Of a stretch of DNA of 64,000 bases, positions 13,101 through 23,958 are shown piece after piece (the first letter of the stretch is position 1; every line of letters starts with the position of its first letter). The notes beneath the pieces are model-generated. The model had not been told where the DNA came from and searched no databases. It saw only the letters and a list, made by a program, of their open reading frames with translations. The translations under genes and the position numbers were made by a program. Origin of the DNA: Trichoplax sp. H2 (lineage: Eukaryota; Placozoa; Uniplacotomia; Trichoplacea); assembly GCA_003344405.1 (NCBI GenBank), contig NOWV01000152.1, forward strand, positions 62,001 through 126,000, read 5' to 3'.

Positions 13101-16100
13101 ACATCAATATTTTGTTGTTGTTATTCATGCAGATGAAATATTGATTGAAATCACAATATATAGTATAGGATAAAACAAAAACTCATGTTCAATACCTAAT
13201 ATCTTACTATAAAGAGCAAAAAATTAACATATATCTCGATAAACATCAAAGCAGTAGATAGAAGTTGAATATTACTACTAAATAATTGCATCATAAATGT
13301 AAATTATACCTTAGAAATTAGAAATTAGCCCTTGTTATTGGCTGATATGGGAGGCAACATTAATAGAATGCTCAAAATATTACTGATATAGAATTAGGAC
13401 CACATTTAGTCATACCGATGATAATAGATGAGAATAATATCGATTAAAGGAAAACAATATTTAGAACCATCTAATAATTACTCACTGTACAACTGAATGA
13501 TAATACGAAAAACAATAGACAGTACCATTTTTAAGCAAGCAATATTAAAATGGATAATTTTAGACACATCGTAATTCTGACACCATCTTCGGACTAGCCA
13601 ATAATTTTAATATCGTAAATTGCTACTTTGTTTCGAGGTATGATTAAAATCTACAGTATATAATGATCAATAATTAAATTACTCATCATTTGTCTTTCAA
13701 TAGCGATATCTTCATTTTAGAAGTTAGATGATTTAAAGTAAACAAATTTTCTCATCAATTTGATGCCGACCTTACCTTATAATTACAAAATTATTCACCT
13801 ATTGCACCAATACTTGATATTAGTTTTGATTTGGTTCATATTTTTAGTTACGGTTGCGATTAACTAACATGAAACTCTGAATAGGCGTACTCTACAAGTG
13901 GACATTAACGATAATACCTTAATAAAATAAAATTTCAACAAGAATACTCCGTTGTAATCATATTGAGCAAATTCCTTATAATGTACAATACTAATGATTA
14001 TGGAAACAAATCCACGGGGTCTTCAATTATTTGAAGTTTATCGTTCTCCAAGTTAAGCATACTACAAGTCATGAATAGCAAATTTTTTAAATTTTGAATG
14101 CTAATATAATATTGGCTATTAGCTCATTTTCAATTATAGCAGACACACCCTAGGGATAAACTACATAAACATGCCTTAGAGATTAGTATACAGTACAATA
14201 AAATTATAATTGAGAGGTAGGCAACTGCTCGCAGGTATTGTGTTTCTAGCTTGAAATTAACTAGATGTTATGCAGCTTAATGAATTATTATAGGAAATTG
14301 TCTGAAGAATTTTTATTACTGCATATGGTCTTCTTTTTATAATAAGTTTTTGTAAAATGAAGGACATAAATAATTTTAGAGAGAAAGGATCAGATACAAT
14401 AACCCACATAACTAAGTACGATATGTCTATTTTATATCTACTTGCTGATTATAGGAATAATGATGCCGATAATGAAGATATTGAATTTCCTCCAGGTAAT
14501 ATCGGTAGAATATGGTTCTCATGGGAATATCAACCTTCAGATGAGCGATTAACAGTAGATTCTATCAAAATTCGCAATTTGCAAAATCGTCCTGGTGGAG
14601 GTGTCAGAAATCCACTAGTTAAAGTGTGTGCATTGCCATTTGAGCGGCAAACTAATCAAACTGTAGTCAAAAAGAAGTCCAATAATCCGCGATACGATGA
14701 ATCATTTCATTTTCAGGTGCCCATAAATGATATCTTCATTAATCTAGGCTAATTAGCTACGCTAGTCATGCTTATAGTTTTTATCAATTAAAAAAATTAA
14801 TGAATACTCTACATAATCTTGAGCTAAAGGGCTAAAAATTTATTATATACCGCTTATTTCTCCGACTTCGATTCTATCACTTATCATATACAATTCTTTA
14901 CTTTAGATTTCTCAGACTGAATTTCAACGTAGTAGGCTTCGTTTGTCTATATTTGATAACGAAGGAAGGCGCCAATACCCAATCGGCCATATTACTTGTC
15001 CGTTATTAGATTTAGATACATCAAGTAAGAAAACCGTCTGGAAAGATATCGAAAAAGGACTTGAGGTACCTATTTATTGGAAGTTCTTATTACTGCATCT
15101 GATTTATGTGTAAACTTAGCTTGCAATATTAACAGTTGCTGTATAATACAGAATAAAATTTTCGACATTTCTTGTAGCATCAAAACAACTCTAATCATTA
15201 TATTTATTTGGATTTGATTTCTTAAAATAGACATCGTACCAATTAGGAGCTATCACTTTTGCTTTGCAATTTATACCGCCTGATCGAGTGACTGTTACCA
15301 TACTGAGTGCTAAGGACTTACCAGCTCATGAAAAGTTATCTCATCAATGTAAGATTGAAATCATTGAAAGCTAAAATTACTCGTAGGGTTCAAGATAGTA
15401 CTAATAAACCATTAGACATGTAACTACTGTAGTGTTCAATAAATGTTGCTAACGAGTTTCCAAAATGACCAAAATCGTATCAAGCTCACTAAACTATCAG
15501 AAATGATCACTTGTCAAGATATTGATCATCTATCTGTTAAGCAACAGCTGCGATGTAGAATTGCTGTACACGTATTGCACATTAATGCGCATAATGTTCT
15601 TAGTTTCGATTTCTACTAGTGGCTCTTAGTTTATATTATTCGTTATTGTGATTTTATTTTCTAAATGTCCTTCCTTCATGCATGCTTTGATAAGGGAAAA
15701 ATTTAAAGAATCTCTAAACATCAATTATAATTATTAGTTGGCAATTTTATTTCTATCGTGAATATGGCTTAGCAAATCGAATTAATGATGGTATATGTAC
15801 GAATGCTCGTATCTATAGGTTTCTTGGTTAAAGCTACCTTAAGATATAATCAGAAGCCAATTAAAACTAAGAAAACGAACATTGTTAAGAAAACTGTAGA
15901 TCCTACCTTTGACGAATCGTTCCAATTTAAAGTATCAAAAGAGCATATTGAATCTACTGCAAATATTGTCATTGAAGTTCTATGCCGCTCTTCACATTCG
16001 TTCAAAGCTGATCGTAATGTTGGTCAAGTAATAATCGGTGGTAAAGATGTTGTTCGCGGACAAGCTTTGGATCATTGGCAAGAAATTATCAGTTCCCCTC

Positions 16101-16141
16101 AACAAAGCGCCCAAAAGACTTATTCATTGAGTCCTCCCTAA
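10123..16141 (+). CDS. Synaptotagmin-like protein (TM + C2A + C2B), 5' end not found
   Basis: Five coding exons with matching phases: 10123-10588, 14455-14716, 14907-15065, 15231-15348 and 15819-16141 (TAA). They give about 442 residues and lack the N-terminus. The first of these has a membrane segment (about residues 5-25, after SIGIAV) followed by basic HKK, then a low-complexity Ser/Pro linker. C2A starts at GRIWFSWEY and C2B at LGAITFALQF. C2B ends with GQVIIGG and DHWQEI, as in synaptotagmins. The protein should be a vesicle or plasma-membrane trafficking protein. The C2A calcium loops lack the usual Asp set: loop 1 reads RNLQNRPGGGVRNP and loop 3 reads FDNEGRR. Calcium-independent behaviour like synaptotagmins 12/15/17 is therefore inferred. 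The family is certain; the subtype is not. The exon before 10123 must end in phase 1. Confidence 0.88.
10589..14454 (+). other. 3.9 kb intron of the synaptotagmin-like gene
   Basis: Donor gtaagt at 10589 and acceptor tag ending at 14454. Much longer than the other introns of this gene (about 165-470 bases). It separates the membrane/linker exon from the C2 domains. I see no nested gene, only AT-rich sequence. Confidence 0.7.
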
Positions 16142-17100
16142 TATTCACCGTTATCCGTATAGATAGCATGAAGGAAATATCATTATAATAAGACTTTCTA
16201 AAAACTAGATATCAATCCATTTACAGCCAATAGGTCACAATATCTGTTGAAGATGTGTTCTATAAATTCTAAATCGATTACCACTGCCTTGAATTTATCA
16301 TGTTAGAAAACTGTGTCAAGTTGACTTGACTTGAAACTAGAAAGTTTAATGATTAATACGATGAATACAAGTTTTCGGATTTAACGAGTACATACGAAAG
16401 TAGGCATCAGGTAGATTTTAGTTTTAGCAACTACTAGCTCGAAAAATTTTATCCTCATCCAACACTACAATTATTTGATAATGTACAGTAGTGATAGCCA
16501 TGCTTGACCGTGTTGCTGTTATTAAAACCAATCAATTGTAAAATTTTTTATCAGGTTACATTGCACTTTCTCACATGTACTCGTACATTTCCGTAACTTA
16601 ACTGGTATCAATACCAATTTCGTATGACTATAAATGTGATAAGTTGATGGAACGTAAGCGAGATGTTCCGCTACTCTAAAGTCAAAATAAGATTAATATT
16701 ACGTGAGGTATATTTTAAGTTTAGATGTGAATCAACATCGGCCATGCGTCATGAAATACCAGTGTTAATATTCGTGACAACTGCGATTGGTTCATGTTAA
16801 CTATAACTATGCTACATGTCGCTTTTAAAGATATTCGTTCAATATCATAAAGGCCTTAACTCCTTTTTTGCCATGACAAAAGAAATCTATGCTGCTACTG
16901 CTGCTTTTCTAAACGTTGTTGAGGGCATATCGCGTATAATTTTCTTCGATACTAGCATAGCTACGTCTTTTAATGCTGTAACTTCAATCTTTATAGTAAA
17001 ATTTTGCTTTTGTATCAACAAAACTGTATTGAACACAACCAAGACTATATTTAAATAAAGTTAATTCAATATATCCTTTTTTTATCTGTCGTAAAAGCTT
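16142..17100. other. Spacer between convergent genes
   Basis: Lies between the synaptotagmin-like stop (+) and the RPS24 polyadenylation signal (-). An 80-codon frame occurs on the plus strand at 16816-17058, and an open frame of similar length lies antisense to it. Neither has a recognised domain and both are within chance expectation. No other feature seen. Confidence 0.5.
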
Positions 17101-17106
17101 TTTATT
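17101..17106 (-). terminator. Polyadenylation signal of RPS24
   Basis: The minus strand reads AATAAA (tttatt on plus) 56 bases beyond the RPS24 TAA. It marks the 3' end of a short final exon that holds the stop codon and 3' UTR. Confidence 0.7.
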
Positions 17107-17161
17107 TAACTGGCTGTATCAGACAAGCATTTGAGAATTATTTTGTACAAGCGGGATCGGA

Positions 17162-19018
17162 TTACTGTAAAAACAGAAAAAACAACAGTTAGTATTGAAA
17201 TAGATTGCTATTGTCAAGATTAAATTACCTAGTAATCTATTGGGTATCAAGGTGCATAGCTACTAAGTCATGAATTAAGTTATAGAGTCTAAGTACGCCT
17301 ATCCATTATTCAATTTTAGGATATATTGTTACCATAGCTAACACATACTGTATACAGTATACGTTCAGGACATTTAAGCTAATACTGCAATCTCTACCCT
17401 ATCTGTGGTACAGTAATAGCTACAGTTAGTATTAATGTTCTGAACATACCTTCTTCTTGCCAGCACCAACTTTAGCTTTGGCAGTACCACGTACTTTCTT
17501 TTGTCTGTTCTTTCTCTCCTTACGTTGTTTCCTAGAAGCCCTTTTCCTCTCCAAGAAACCCAACTGATCAAATAAGAATAAATTTTACATTAATATCCTT
17601 GATGTTATAATTCAATTTACTTCAAGGTCTATCAACGCTATATTTGTGATAACTCAATTCCATCAATTGAAAAATTTAAATCTTAATTCAAGTTTTGTAG
17701 CTCGATCAATAATATTGTAACAGCAACTAATTTTTACGATCACGTAATCAGTATTGACTGACAACTTACCCGAACCAAACGATGCTTGGGCTCAAATTTT
17801 TTAAGATAATCTAAATTATCGTAGATAACGGCGAAACCAGTGCTTTTACCACCACCAAATATTGTCTTGAATCCAAAGCAGATTATATGATCTGCAGCAC
17901 ATTTGTACATTTGAGCTAATCTTTCTTTAACGACAGTCTTTTTTACGGTAGCTTTACCAGGATGGAGGACATCTACGACCTAAATAGTTATTAGGCGAAA
18001 TTTAATTTCATAGTATCGTCCAATACAAAACATATCGAAAATCCTGCTATAGAGTAGCAATAAAACTGGTAGATCAGTATGAGCACTAAAGGATAACCAT
18101 AACTCAAAAATGTGCAGGATAATCACCCTAATATGGCCGACCCCGCCAACACTGGTACTGGCTAGGACCGTTATTGTAGTTACCAGAGTTGCAAATTACA
18201 ATACTTTCATACTGAACTGCCCCTGAACTAAATGCATTATCCAATCTAGTTTAGTTCAGAAATAGCCTTCAAAAAAAGCTTTCGTAGGAGATACTATATC
18301 ATTAAGATGTTATGTAACTAAACTGCAAATTACTGATATGACTGCAAGGTAAATAGAATACTAACTATAGGATGAGTTTACAGGAATCCATCAATGCCAT
18401 CTTCTCTCAGCTAAAATGGAATCGCCTCTGCAAACTGCTCTTATACCCACTGATTAATAGTAGTTACTCACTATGGATATTTTCTATTACTGCTGTACTC
18501 TATTCTGTATTTAAGAAATGATGTAGTGTACCAATCACAATTTAACGTTTACACTATAACAGAGGCAGAGAACACTTACCATTTGCTTGCGATTCAACAA
18601 GCGGTTGGTCATAAACTTGCGGGTTCGAATTGTGATAGCACCTTCGCTCTACATCATGATAATAGTAAGATAACATAAGTGCAATTTCAAGATCGAAAAT
18701 GACTACAACATCAATAAAGCCTATTTCGACATAATTAGGATCATTTGAAGCAATCTGTATTGCAATTCATGTTGACTAGCAAGCAATCTCTCAAGCCATG
18801 ATTACTACAACATGACTATGACTTAGGATGTGTAAGTTGAAAATCGATACAATGAATATTATCGTTCATCACACTATTCAATCTTGAATTAAATAATAAA
18901 AAATTCAAACCGAACGAAACAATAAGTTTTTTTCTTGAAGTTAACATCAAATGAAGGCTAACTAGTGCAGGATTAATTGGATATTGGATGGATTCGTATA
19001 CGATCGGCTACTCACCAT
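17162..19018 (-). CDS. RPS24: Ribosomal protein eS24 (RPS24), complete
   Basis: Small-subunit ribosomal protein needed for 18S rRNA maturation. Exons on the minus strand: 19016-19018 (the ATG only, then gtgag), 18580-18648, 17770-17979, 17450-17563 and 17162-17164 (TAA directly after the acceptor). All junctions are in phase 0 and give 132 residues, the usual length. Diagnostic stretches are [55 protein letters not shown] and the basic tail [10 protein letters not shown]...[14 protein letters not shown], all close to human RPS24 as I know it. The start and stop codons each sit at an exon edge, as I recall for the vertebrate gene. An AATAAA on the minus strand lies at 17101-17106, about 55 bases after the stop. 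Identification is essentially certain. Confidence 0.98.
18060..18200 (-). other. GC-richer block inside RPS24 intron 2
   Basis: This part of the intron between RPS24 exons 2 and 3 is clearly GC-richer than its surroundings. Read on the minus strand it has an ACAATA (fits the H box ANANNA), then a foldable segment with CCTA...TAGG and GCC...GGC pairing, then CCTGCACATTT, which could serve as an ACA box three bases from an end. An intronic H/ACA snoRNA is therefore possible. The same strand also has CAGTGTTGGC, identical to the end of the hAT-like element at 58821, so a transposon relic is the main alternative. Neither is established. Confidence 0.25.
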
Positions 19019-19117
19019 TTTGAAAACGTTGGATCGGAACTGAAAAGAAACGGCCTTATCACGCGTGAACTATTAATCATGCGCAATGGACAGTACAGAA
19101 CAATGGCTCTTGTTCAA

Positions 19118-19144
19118 TACAGTACAGTACAGTACAGTACTGTA
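19118..19144. repeat. Nested TACAG repeat ending in TACTGTA
   Basis: Four overlapping copies of TACAGTA share their TA ends and run into one TACTGTA. A related run with more TACTG words follows to about 19190. This can be read as a pentanucleotide microsatellite or as stacked transposon excision footprints (see findings). Confidence 0.8.
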
Positions 19145-19285
19145 AATAATGATACTTAGTATTGTACTGGACTGTACTGTGTACTGTAGTGATCGTACTG
19201 GTAGAAGACCAGTATTCGTTAAAGGGGCGTGGCGAGCTCTCTAAAATGGTCGAAAGATGTCTCAGCTATAGTATTGCTTTAAATT

Positions 19286-19408
19286 ATGTCTTTCAATGGT
19301 GAAGAAATAGACTTTCAATTTGGCTCCAATTCTATGCAGACAGATCAGTATAACCTTGAGCAATTAGCTCTTGATATGTTGATTACTTTTTATCGCAGTA
19401 TTGAGTAA
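19286..19408 (+). CDS. Short open frame, 40 codons, divergent from RPS24
   Basis: ATG to TAA, starting MSFNGEEIDFQFGSNS: acidic N-terminus, then a Leu-rich helix-like part (LEQLALDMLITFYRS). It begins 268 bases from the RPS24 ATG on the opposite strand, where a shared promoter would be natural. A possible donor (CGCA then gtattg) near the end could make it a first exon. No family recognised. Forty open codons alone are not significant in this sequence, so this is only a candidate. Confidence 0.25.
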   Translation: MSFNGEEIDFQFGSNSMQTDQYNLEQLALDMLITFYRSIE

Positions 19409-20590
19409 TTCTATTTCTTTCAAGTTTCTCATACAAACTATCAGTCGCTCTTACATGTTCGGTTACTCCAACCATTTTACAACTCACGCCGTAATACCGG
19501 TCAGTACTGCATGCGTAGGTATGGCAGTGCATGAGGCTTCTGTTGACGACATCTGTTGCATAAATTGGAAATTTGCACAATTTAACCATTTATCATGCCA
19601 ACTTAAGATAATTAATTCACTAGTAGCGTAACTATATGCTAGTGTTTTCAGAGTGGATAAGAAGGAAGACGCAAAACAATGGCGTACTGTATGCTACAAT
19701 GATACTGTCATACTCCACTCTAGCTAGCCTGTGCTGCACACTGCTTTGATACAAGCATATTAATCTTGCGCAAATGGCGTACAGTATTTGCGGTTGGACA
19801 TCACATCTAGTCATCTACTATTTTGATAAATAAATTAAACTTTTTAAAAATTAAGGGATATTTGCTTTTCTACCAGGCTCTGAGTTACTTTGTACTCCAC
19901 TTGGGGTTAGTCCTTATATATCGTACTTTTGACTCTCATTTTTACACACATATTTCACGTACGTAGCTAAGTTGCAGTTAACTTATGCATTCATTCAAGG
20001 CAAGTAAATAAGTGAAAATTTTATAGTGCAGGTTCTTGCACAACTTGAGATTTACTGTTAGAATGCATTAGCACTACTAGAATTTTAGCTATCTATTGAA
20101 TAATCGTGTAAGCCACCAATTGCATATTGTACATGCTGAAGCCGTACCGTAACATCTGACTGAGCGAGGTCGTCAGTTCAGGCCAAATACAATACTGTAT
20201 ATCTATAAGTTATGAGCTATCATGAGTAACTCATCCAATCATGTAGCCCACCATTCCAAAGATCTTGAAACAAGTAACCTTAAATTGTATTGTATATCAG
20301 AAACAGAACTTCTCATTGATCGTAATCATTCAATTCAATAAGCAACCATGGTCAAGACTGATAAAACAACGTGTAATCAACATGAATAGCAAGGGTATCG
20401 AATGCATTATAACTTCGAAATCAACAGAGGACTTGATCCATTCATAAATAAAAGTCTAGAAAATTTATTTACACATTGCAAAGTTGGCCAAGTCAATATC
20501 ATAACAGCAAATATTAAATTAATTCAGATAAGGTCGATACAATTCATTAGCTGTCTCACTACAGTAGTAGTATTTGAATGATATACAGTA

Positions 20591-20596
20591 TTTATT
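20591..20596 (-). terminator. Possible polyadenylation signal of CHCHD1
   Basis: AATAAA on the minus strand, about 160 bases beyond the CHCHD1 stop codon. It is the first such hexamer I see downstream. Confidence 0.45.
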
Positions 20597-20752
20597 TATA
20601 AATCTGGATGAAAGTGTAGCCTTTACACTTTACACAGCGTATCGCGTTTTTAAGGCTAGATTATTTCGAATTTTCATACAGGGCAAGAAGGTCTTATTCT
20701 TAATTTAGGACATTCTCATTGCAGAATAACAATAACAGTGACATCATTTCCT

Positions 20753-21950
20753 TTACCTTCTTTGAGTGCGTTTATCGTAGCGCCTTAAAACAGAATTAAT
20801 GACCTCTGCAGTGTTCTTTGAGCTGGCGTCAGTAGTCATCTCTTTCTCCTTACTTTGTTGCTAAAAAAGTATCAATGATCAATCGTTTCAATTTACCTGA
20901 GATACATACACATGAGTGGTTTTCAAGCACACGCACTACAACTAACAATTTTTTAATCTTGAATAAATACATTACAGTTCAATGAAACAAACTTACAGCT
21001 GCAACTTGGTTCGTACATGCCATGAATGCTGTAATTTCCTTTCCACAAGCACTATCTTGAAACTCATTCTCCTTCCAACACGTCATTAACGCAGCCATTT
21101 CATTCAGGCACGTAGCATCTTTACAACATACAGATAGCATTGTTAAAGCAGAATTTATGTACGAAATGCCCTTCATAAAATATGAATTTACAATCAAGTA
21201 TTATTAAATAACAGCAACTAGCGCGAATTCAACGTTGTACAGTTATTTGCAGCTTTCAATTTTAAGCACTTTATGTCCATTTTTAAATGAAAGATTTTCT
21301 ATTTTATCAAAAGCATCGATGGCTTTCCTGTTTATTCTGGTGGTTACAGAGGATACCTCAATTTGACTAGAGCTATGTCGGTACTTTAATAGCTGAGATA
21401 AAAGGGCTGTCAAAATGATTTAGGCGTTTCTGATGGTACAGTATACTCGTCTAGGACATAAATTATCGGATCGACGAGGTGGTCCAATTTATGCTGTAAC
21501 TTATTTTGAATATTCCGACTTTGAGATAGTATAATAGGCAAAACTTGAACCTAGACAACACTTGTAATTAATGTCATCATTACGAGTGTAGACAAGTACA
21601 ACTGTCAGCAGACGATACAAAGTCTATCATACTTTAATTTGCACTCGGATCAATTGCAGTGAAATAGAACTGATCCTTGCATTGTAGACAGTATGCAGCA
21701 GCAATATTAATGAACGAGCTTCTGCAACAAGCAACGGAATCCCCCAACGGTATAACAGTACTGTACTATACAAGATATAAAGTCTTCAAGATTTACATCA
21801 CCCATGAATAAAGCGAAGTTTGATCATACATATCTAATGTTACTCACTGCCAACATTACTGCCAGTATTGGAAATGTAAGGCCTCAATTTCATTTCTTTG
21901 ATGAGACCTTTAACTCTTTTCTTGCACAATGCGCGTGTAACTTGCACCAT
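20753..21950 (-). CDS. CHCHD1: Mitochondrial small-ribosomal protein mS37 (CHCHD1/MRPS37), complete
   Basis: Component of the mitochondrial 28S ribosomal subunit. It belongs to the twin CX9C group whose members fold by disulfide formation in the intermembrane-space import route. Exons on the minus strand: 21848-21950 (ATG, ends in phase 1 at gtgagt), 20997-21118 (phase 1 in, phase 0 out) and 20753-20860 (TAA). Product 110 residues; human is 118. The core ATCLNEMAALMTCWKENEF and ACGKEITAFMAC closely parallels human ATCITEMSVMMACWKQNEF and ACRKEIQAFLDC. Both CX9C pairs are intact. The N-terminus is basic (VTRALCKKRVKGLIKEMKLRP), as expected for an RNA-contacting extension. The first exon was chosen because its phase and sequence style fit; it is less certain than exon 2. 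Two open frames inside intron 1 are rejected below. Confidence 0.9.
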
Positions 21951-22222
21951 GATTCCTTTCTACCAGCTGTGTCTTGCTCGAGCTGCAAGGAAAAACTCCT
22001 TTAAGGTCACTTCAGCTCTACCCTAGCCTACCTTCGGTCAGGGACTGTTGCAAGACTACTATTCTATACAGAATAAGGGGGGGCCGTATCCTTTTTCCTC
22101 TCATTCCACTACAGTACCACAGCAACCGTCTAGACTGTACACTGTGCAGTATTGTACTGTAGCCTATGCGCAATCGCAGACAGTCTATCCATCGTTTCAG
22201 ATGTTGAGTTGAAATGACCAGT

Positions 22223-22412
22223 AAAATCGCCCATCCCTGCACTTTTGACTATACTGAATCAGCGTTTTTAAAATCGCCCATCCCCGCACTTTTGACTATA
22301 CTGAATCAGCGTTTTTAAAATCGCCCATCCCCGCACTTTTGACTATACTGAATCAGCGTTTTTAAAATCTTCCATCCCCGCCCGCACTTTTGACTATACT
22401 GAATCAGCGTTT
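22223..22412. repeat. 47-bp tandem repeat, four copies
   Basis: Units start at 22223, 22270, 22317 and 22364. The first three are 47 bases long and nearly identical (one C/T difference in unit 1). The fourth has CTT for CGC and a 4-base CCCG gain, and ends at about 22412. Each unit contains 'cacttttgactatactgaat'. Frames are interrupted by stops, so it is noncoding. Such high identity implies recent expansion. Confidence 0.93.
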
Positions 22413-22699
22413 CGTGTCCTGTCTTTCCTTTCGTCGTCGGTATGCCTAAAATAAAACGTGTCGTACAGTACGTGTACATTGTACAATGCAGCGTGTCGTA
22501 CATCCGACCGGCTGTCCGTAAATGGAAAGCAGAGTCTTCAATCTCTATCAGCTAGTTGCTCTACTCTAGCGTTGCAATCGGCATGTTTAGTGCCCTAAAA
22601 TTGCGATGGCCTATCATTTCATCGGCCATTCTACTAATTCTACTTTACTCTACTACTCAAACCGTCGACTGCACTATCCAAAACCAATCTTAGAATTGT

Positions 22700-23800
22700 C
22701 TTCTATACAATATTCGTACATAGGATAGTTCATTGCAATCCTATAAATTCATGCGACATAGTCAATGTGACCATGGTAATGGATGAGCATGGATACCATT
22801 TCAGCTTCAGTTACATCCTGGCAGTTTAGAAGTCCATAGCTAGTCTTACGATCACATAAGGAAGAAGTTCGAAAGTGTAGTAGAGTATAGCTTTGGTTAA
22901 TGATTCCATTCCTACTGATCTTTATGATGTAGAAATAGTTTTGAATCCATGACCAACACTGGATTGCAACATAGCTGATCATTACCCTCCAATTCCTCAT
23001 TTGGTCAAATTACGGCATGAAGAATTGTTTTCTTGAGTCCATGACTAGGAAAGGAGAGAACAGATAAAGTTATTGCAGAGTTGAAGTTCAACTGCAGTCA
23101 TTTCATTCCCTTTGATCTCTACCTTAGCCACATTAGGAATTTTTCATTTTGTAGGCCTTGAATAATGCTGGAATGAATTAAGCAAAGGGCATGAACGCAT
23201 ACATGAAATGCCTGTATCCCTTCTAATCTCTATCAGTGTCAAGCTTTTGCAGTAATTACTATTCTAGATGCCATAGCCAATGTTGGAATGGATTGCATAA
23301 AGGATATCAGAATAGAGTCATGTTAGAGTATAAATAGGATAATACCGTTCCCTCTGATGTTTATTATAGCCAACCTAGTAATAATTACTTGCAGTCTAGG
23401 ACTAACGTTGGCATTAATTAGATCAAGAATATAACTGTATATTAGAAATCAATTTGATTATTACAACTGTAAGAGTTAGGTAGAGTATTTGTGTGAATTA
23501 TTTTCTATTGAGCTACTATCACGCGGAAACTATAAATTGTTTCTTCTTACTTCACGGCTAGAAATAAAATTTTTTTTATGCCGTAAGGGTATGGTACAGC
23601 AAGAATAATTATGCCCTCACATCGTCATCACGGTTTATTGCTCCATGGTTAGATTGCTATAATGTTGATTTAAGAGACATCAGAATATGATAGAATATGA
23701 ATTAAATAACTCCTTCAGATCTCTATTGTAGTAAAACCACTAATTAAGTCTGATCTAATCTGCATGAAAGAGAGTAACGCATGTGCAGTATACTGAACAG
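22700..23800. repeat. Decayed repeat array upstream of the CARD-TIR gene
   Basis: Related segments recur irregularly. Versions of 'cctctgatctctat' occur near 22912, 23108, 23221, 23350 and 23712. Several are followed by a 'tagcca' or 'gaccaac' piece and by 'gttggaatggattgca'-like words (22955, 23170, 23282, 23408). Spacing runs from about 110 to 360 bases and copies are well diverged. I read it as an old tandem or satellite-like array, possibly from a mobile element. The 83-codon minus-strand frame at 22749-23000 lies within it and looks incidental. Confidence 0.45.
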
Positions 23801-23958
23801 AATATTAATGAATTAGTTACATTTCCTTTCTATATTCGTTGTACTAACCTGATGACTAAATCTCCACTGATGAAGTAATCACGGTTGTATAAGAACAATA
23901 ACCTCCAGAACGATTTGATAATATTGCAGAACGAAGCCAGAGTACCAGTAAAGTAAAA

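Larger units (their letters stand above)
19019..20590. other. Spacer upstream of RPS24; possible small plus-strand gene
   Basis: Holds the RPS24 promoter side, a TACAG repeat (19118-19144) and several short open frames. Two plus-strand pieces could be exons of an unrecognised gene: the ATG frame at 19286-19408, and a frame ending at 20447 whose stop overlaps an AATAAA (20446-20451). I could not link them by splice phase and do not recognise the product. Confidence 0.3.

Noticed and set aside
17374-17571. 65-codon minus-strand frame over RPS24 exon 4
   Set aside because: It is an out-of-frame reading of the RPS24 exon; the correct frame matches the ribosomal protein exactly.
21243-21392. Minus-strand open frame (50 codons, starting LLKYRHSSSQIEV after a good acceptor) and a second frame to about 21540
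   Set aside because: Both lie inside intron 1 of CHCHD1 and in its orientation. No family is recognised, and frames this long are common by chance here.
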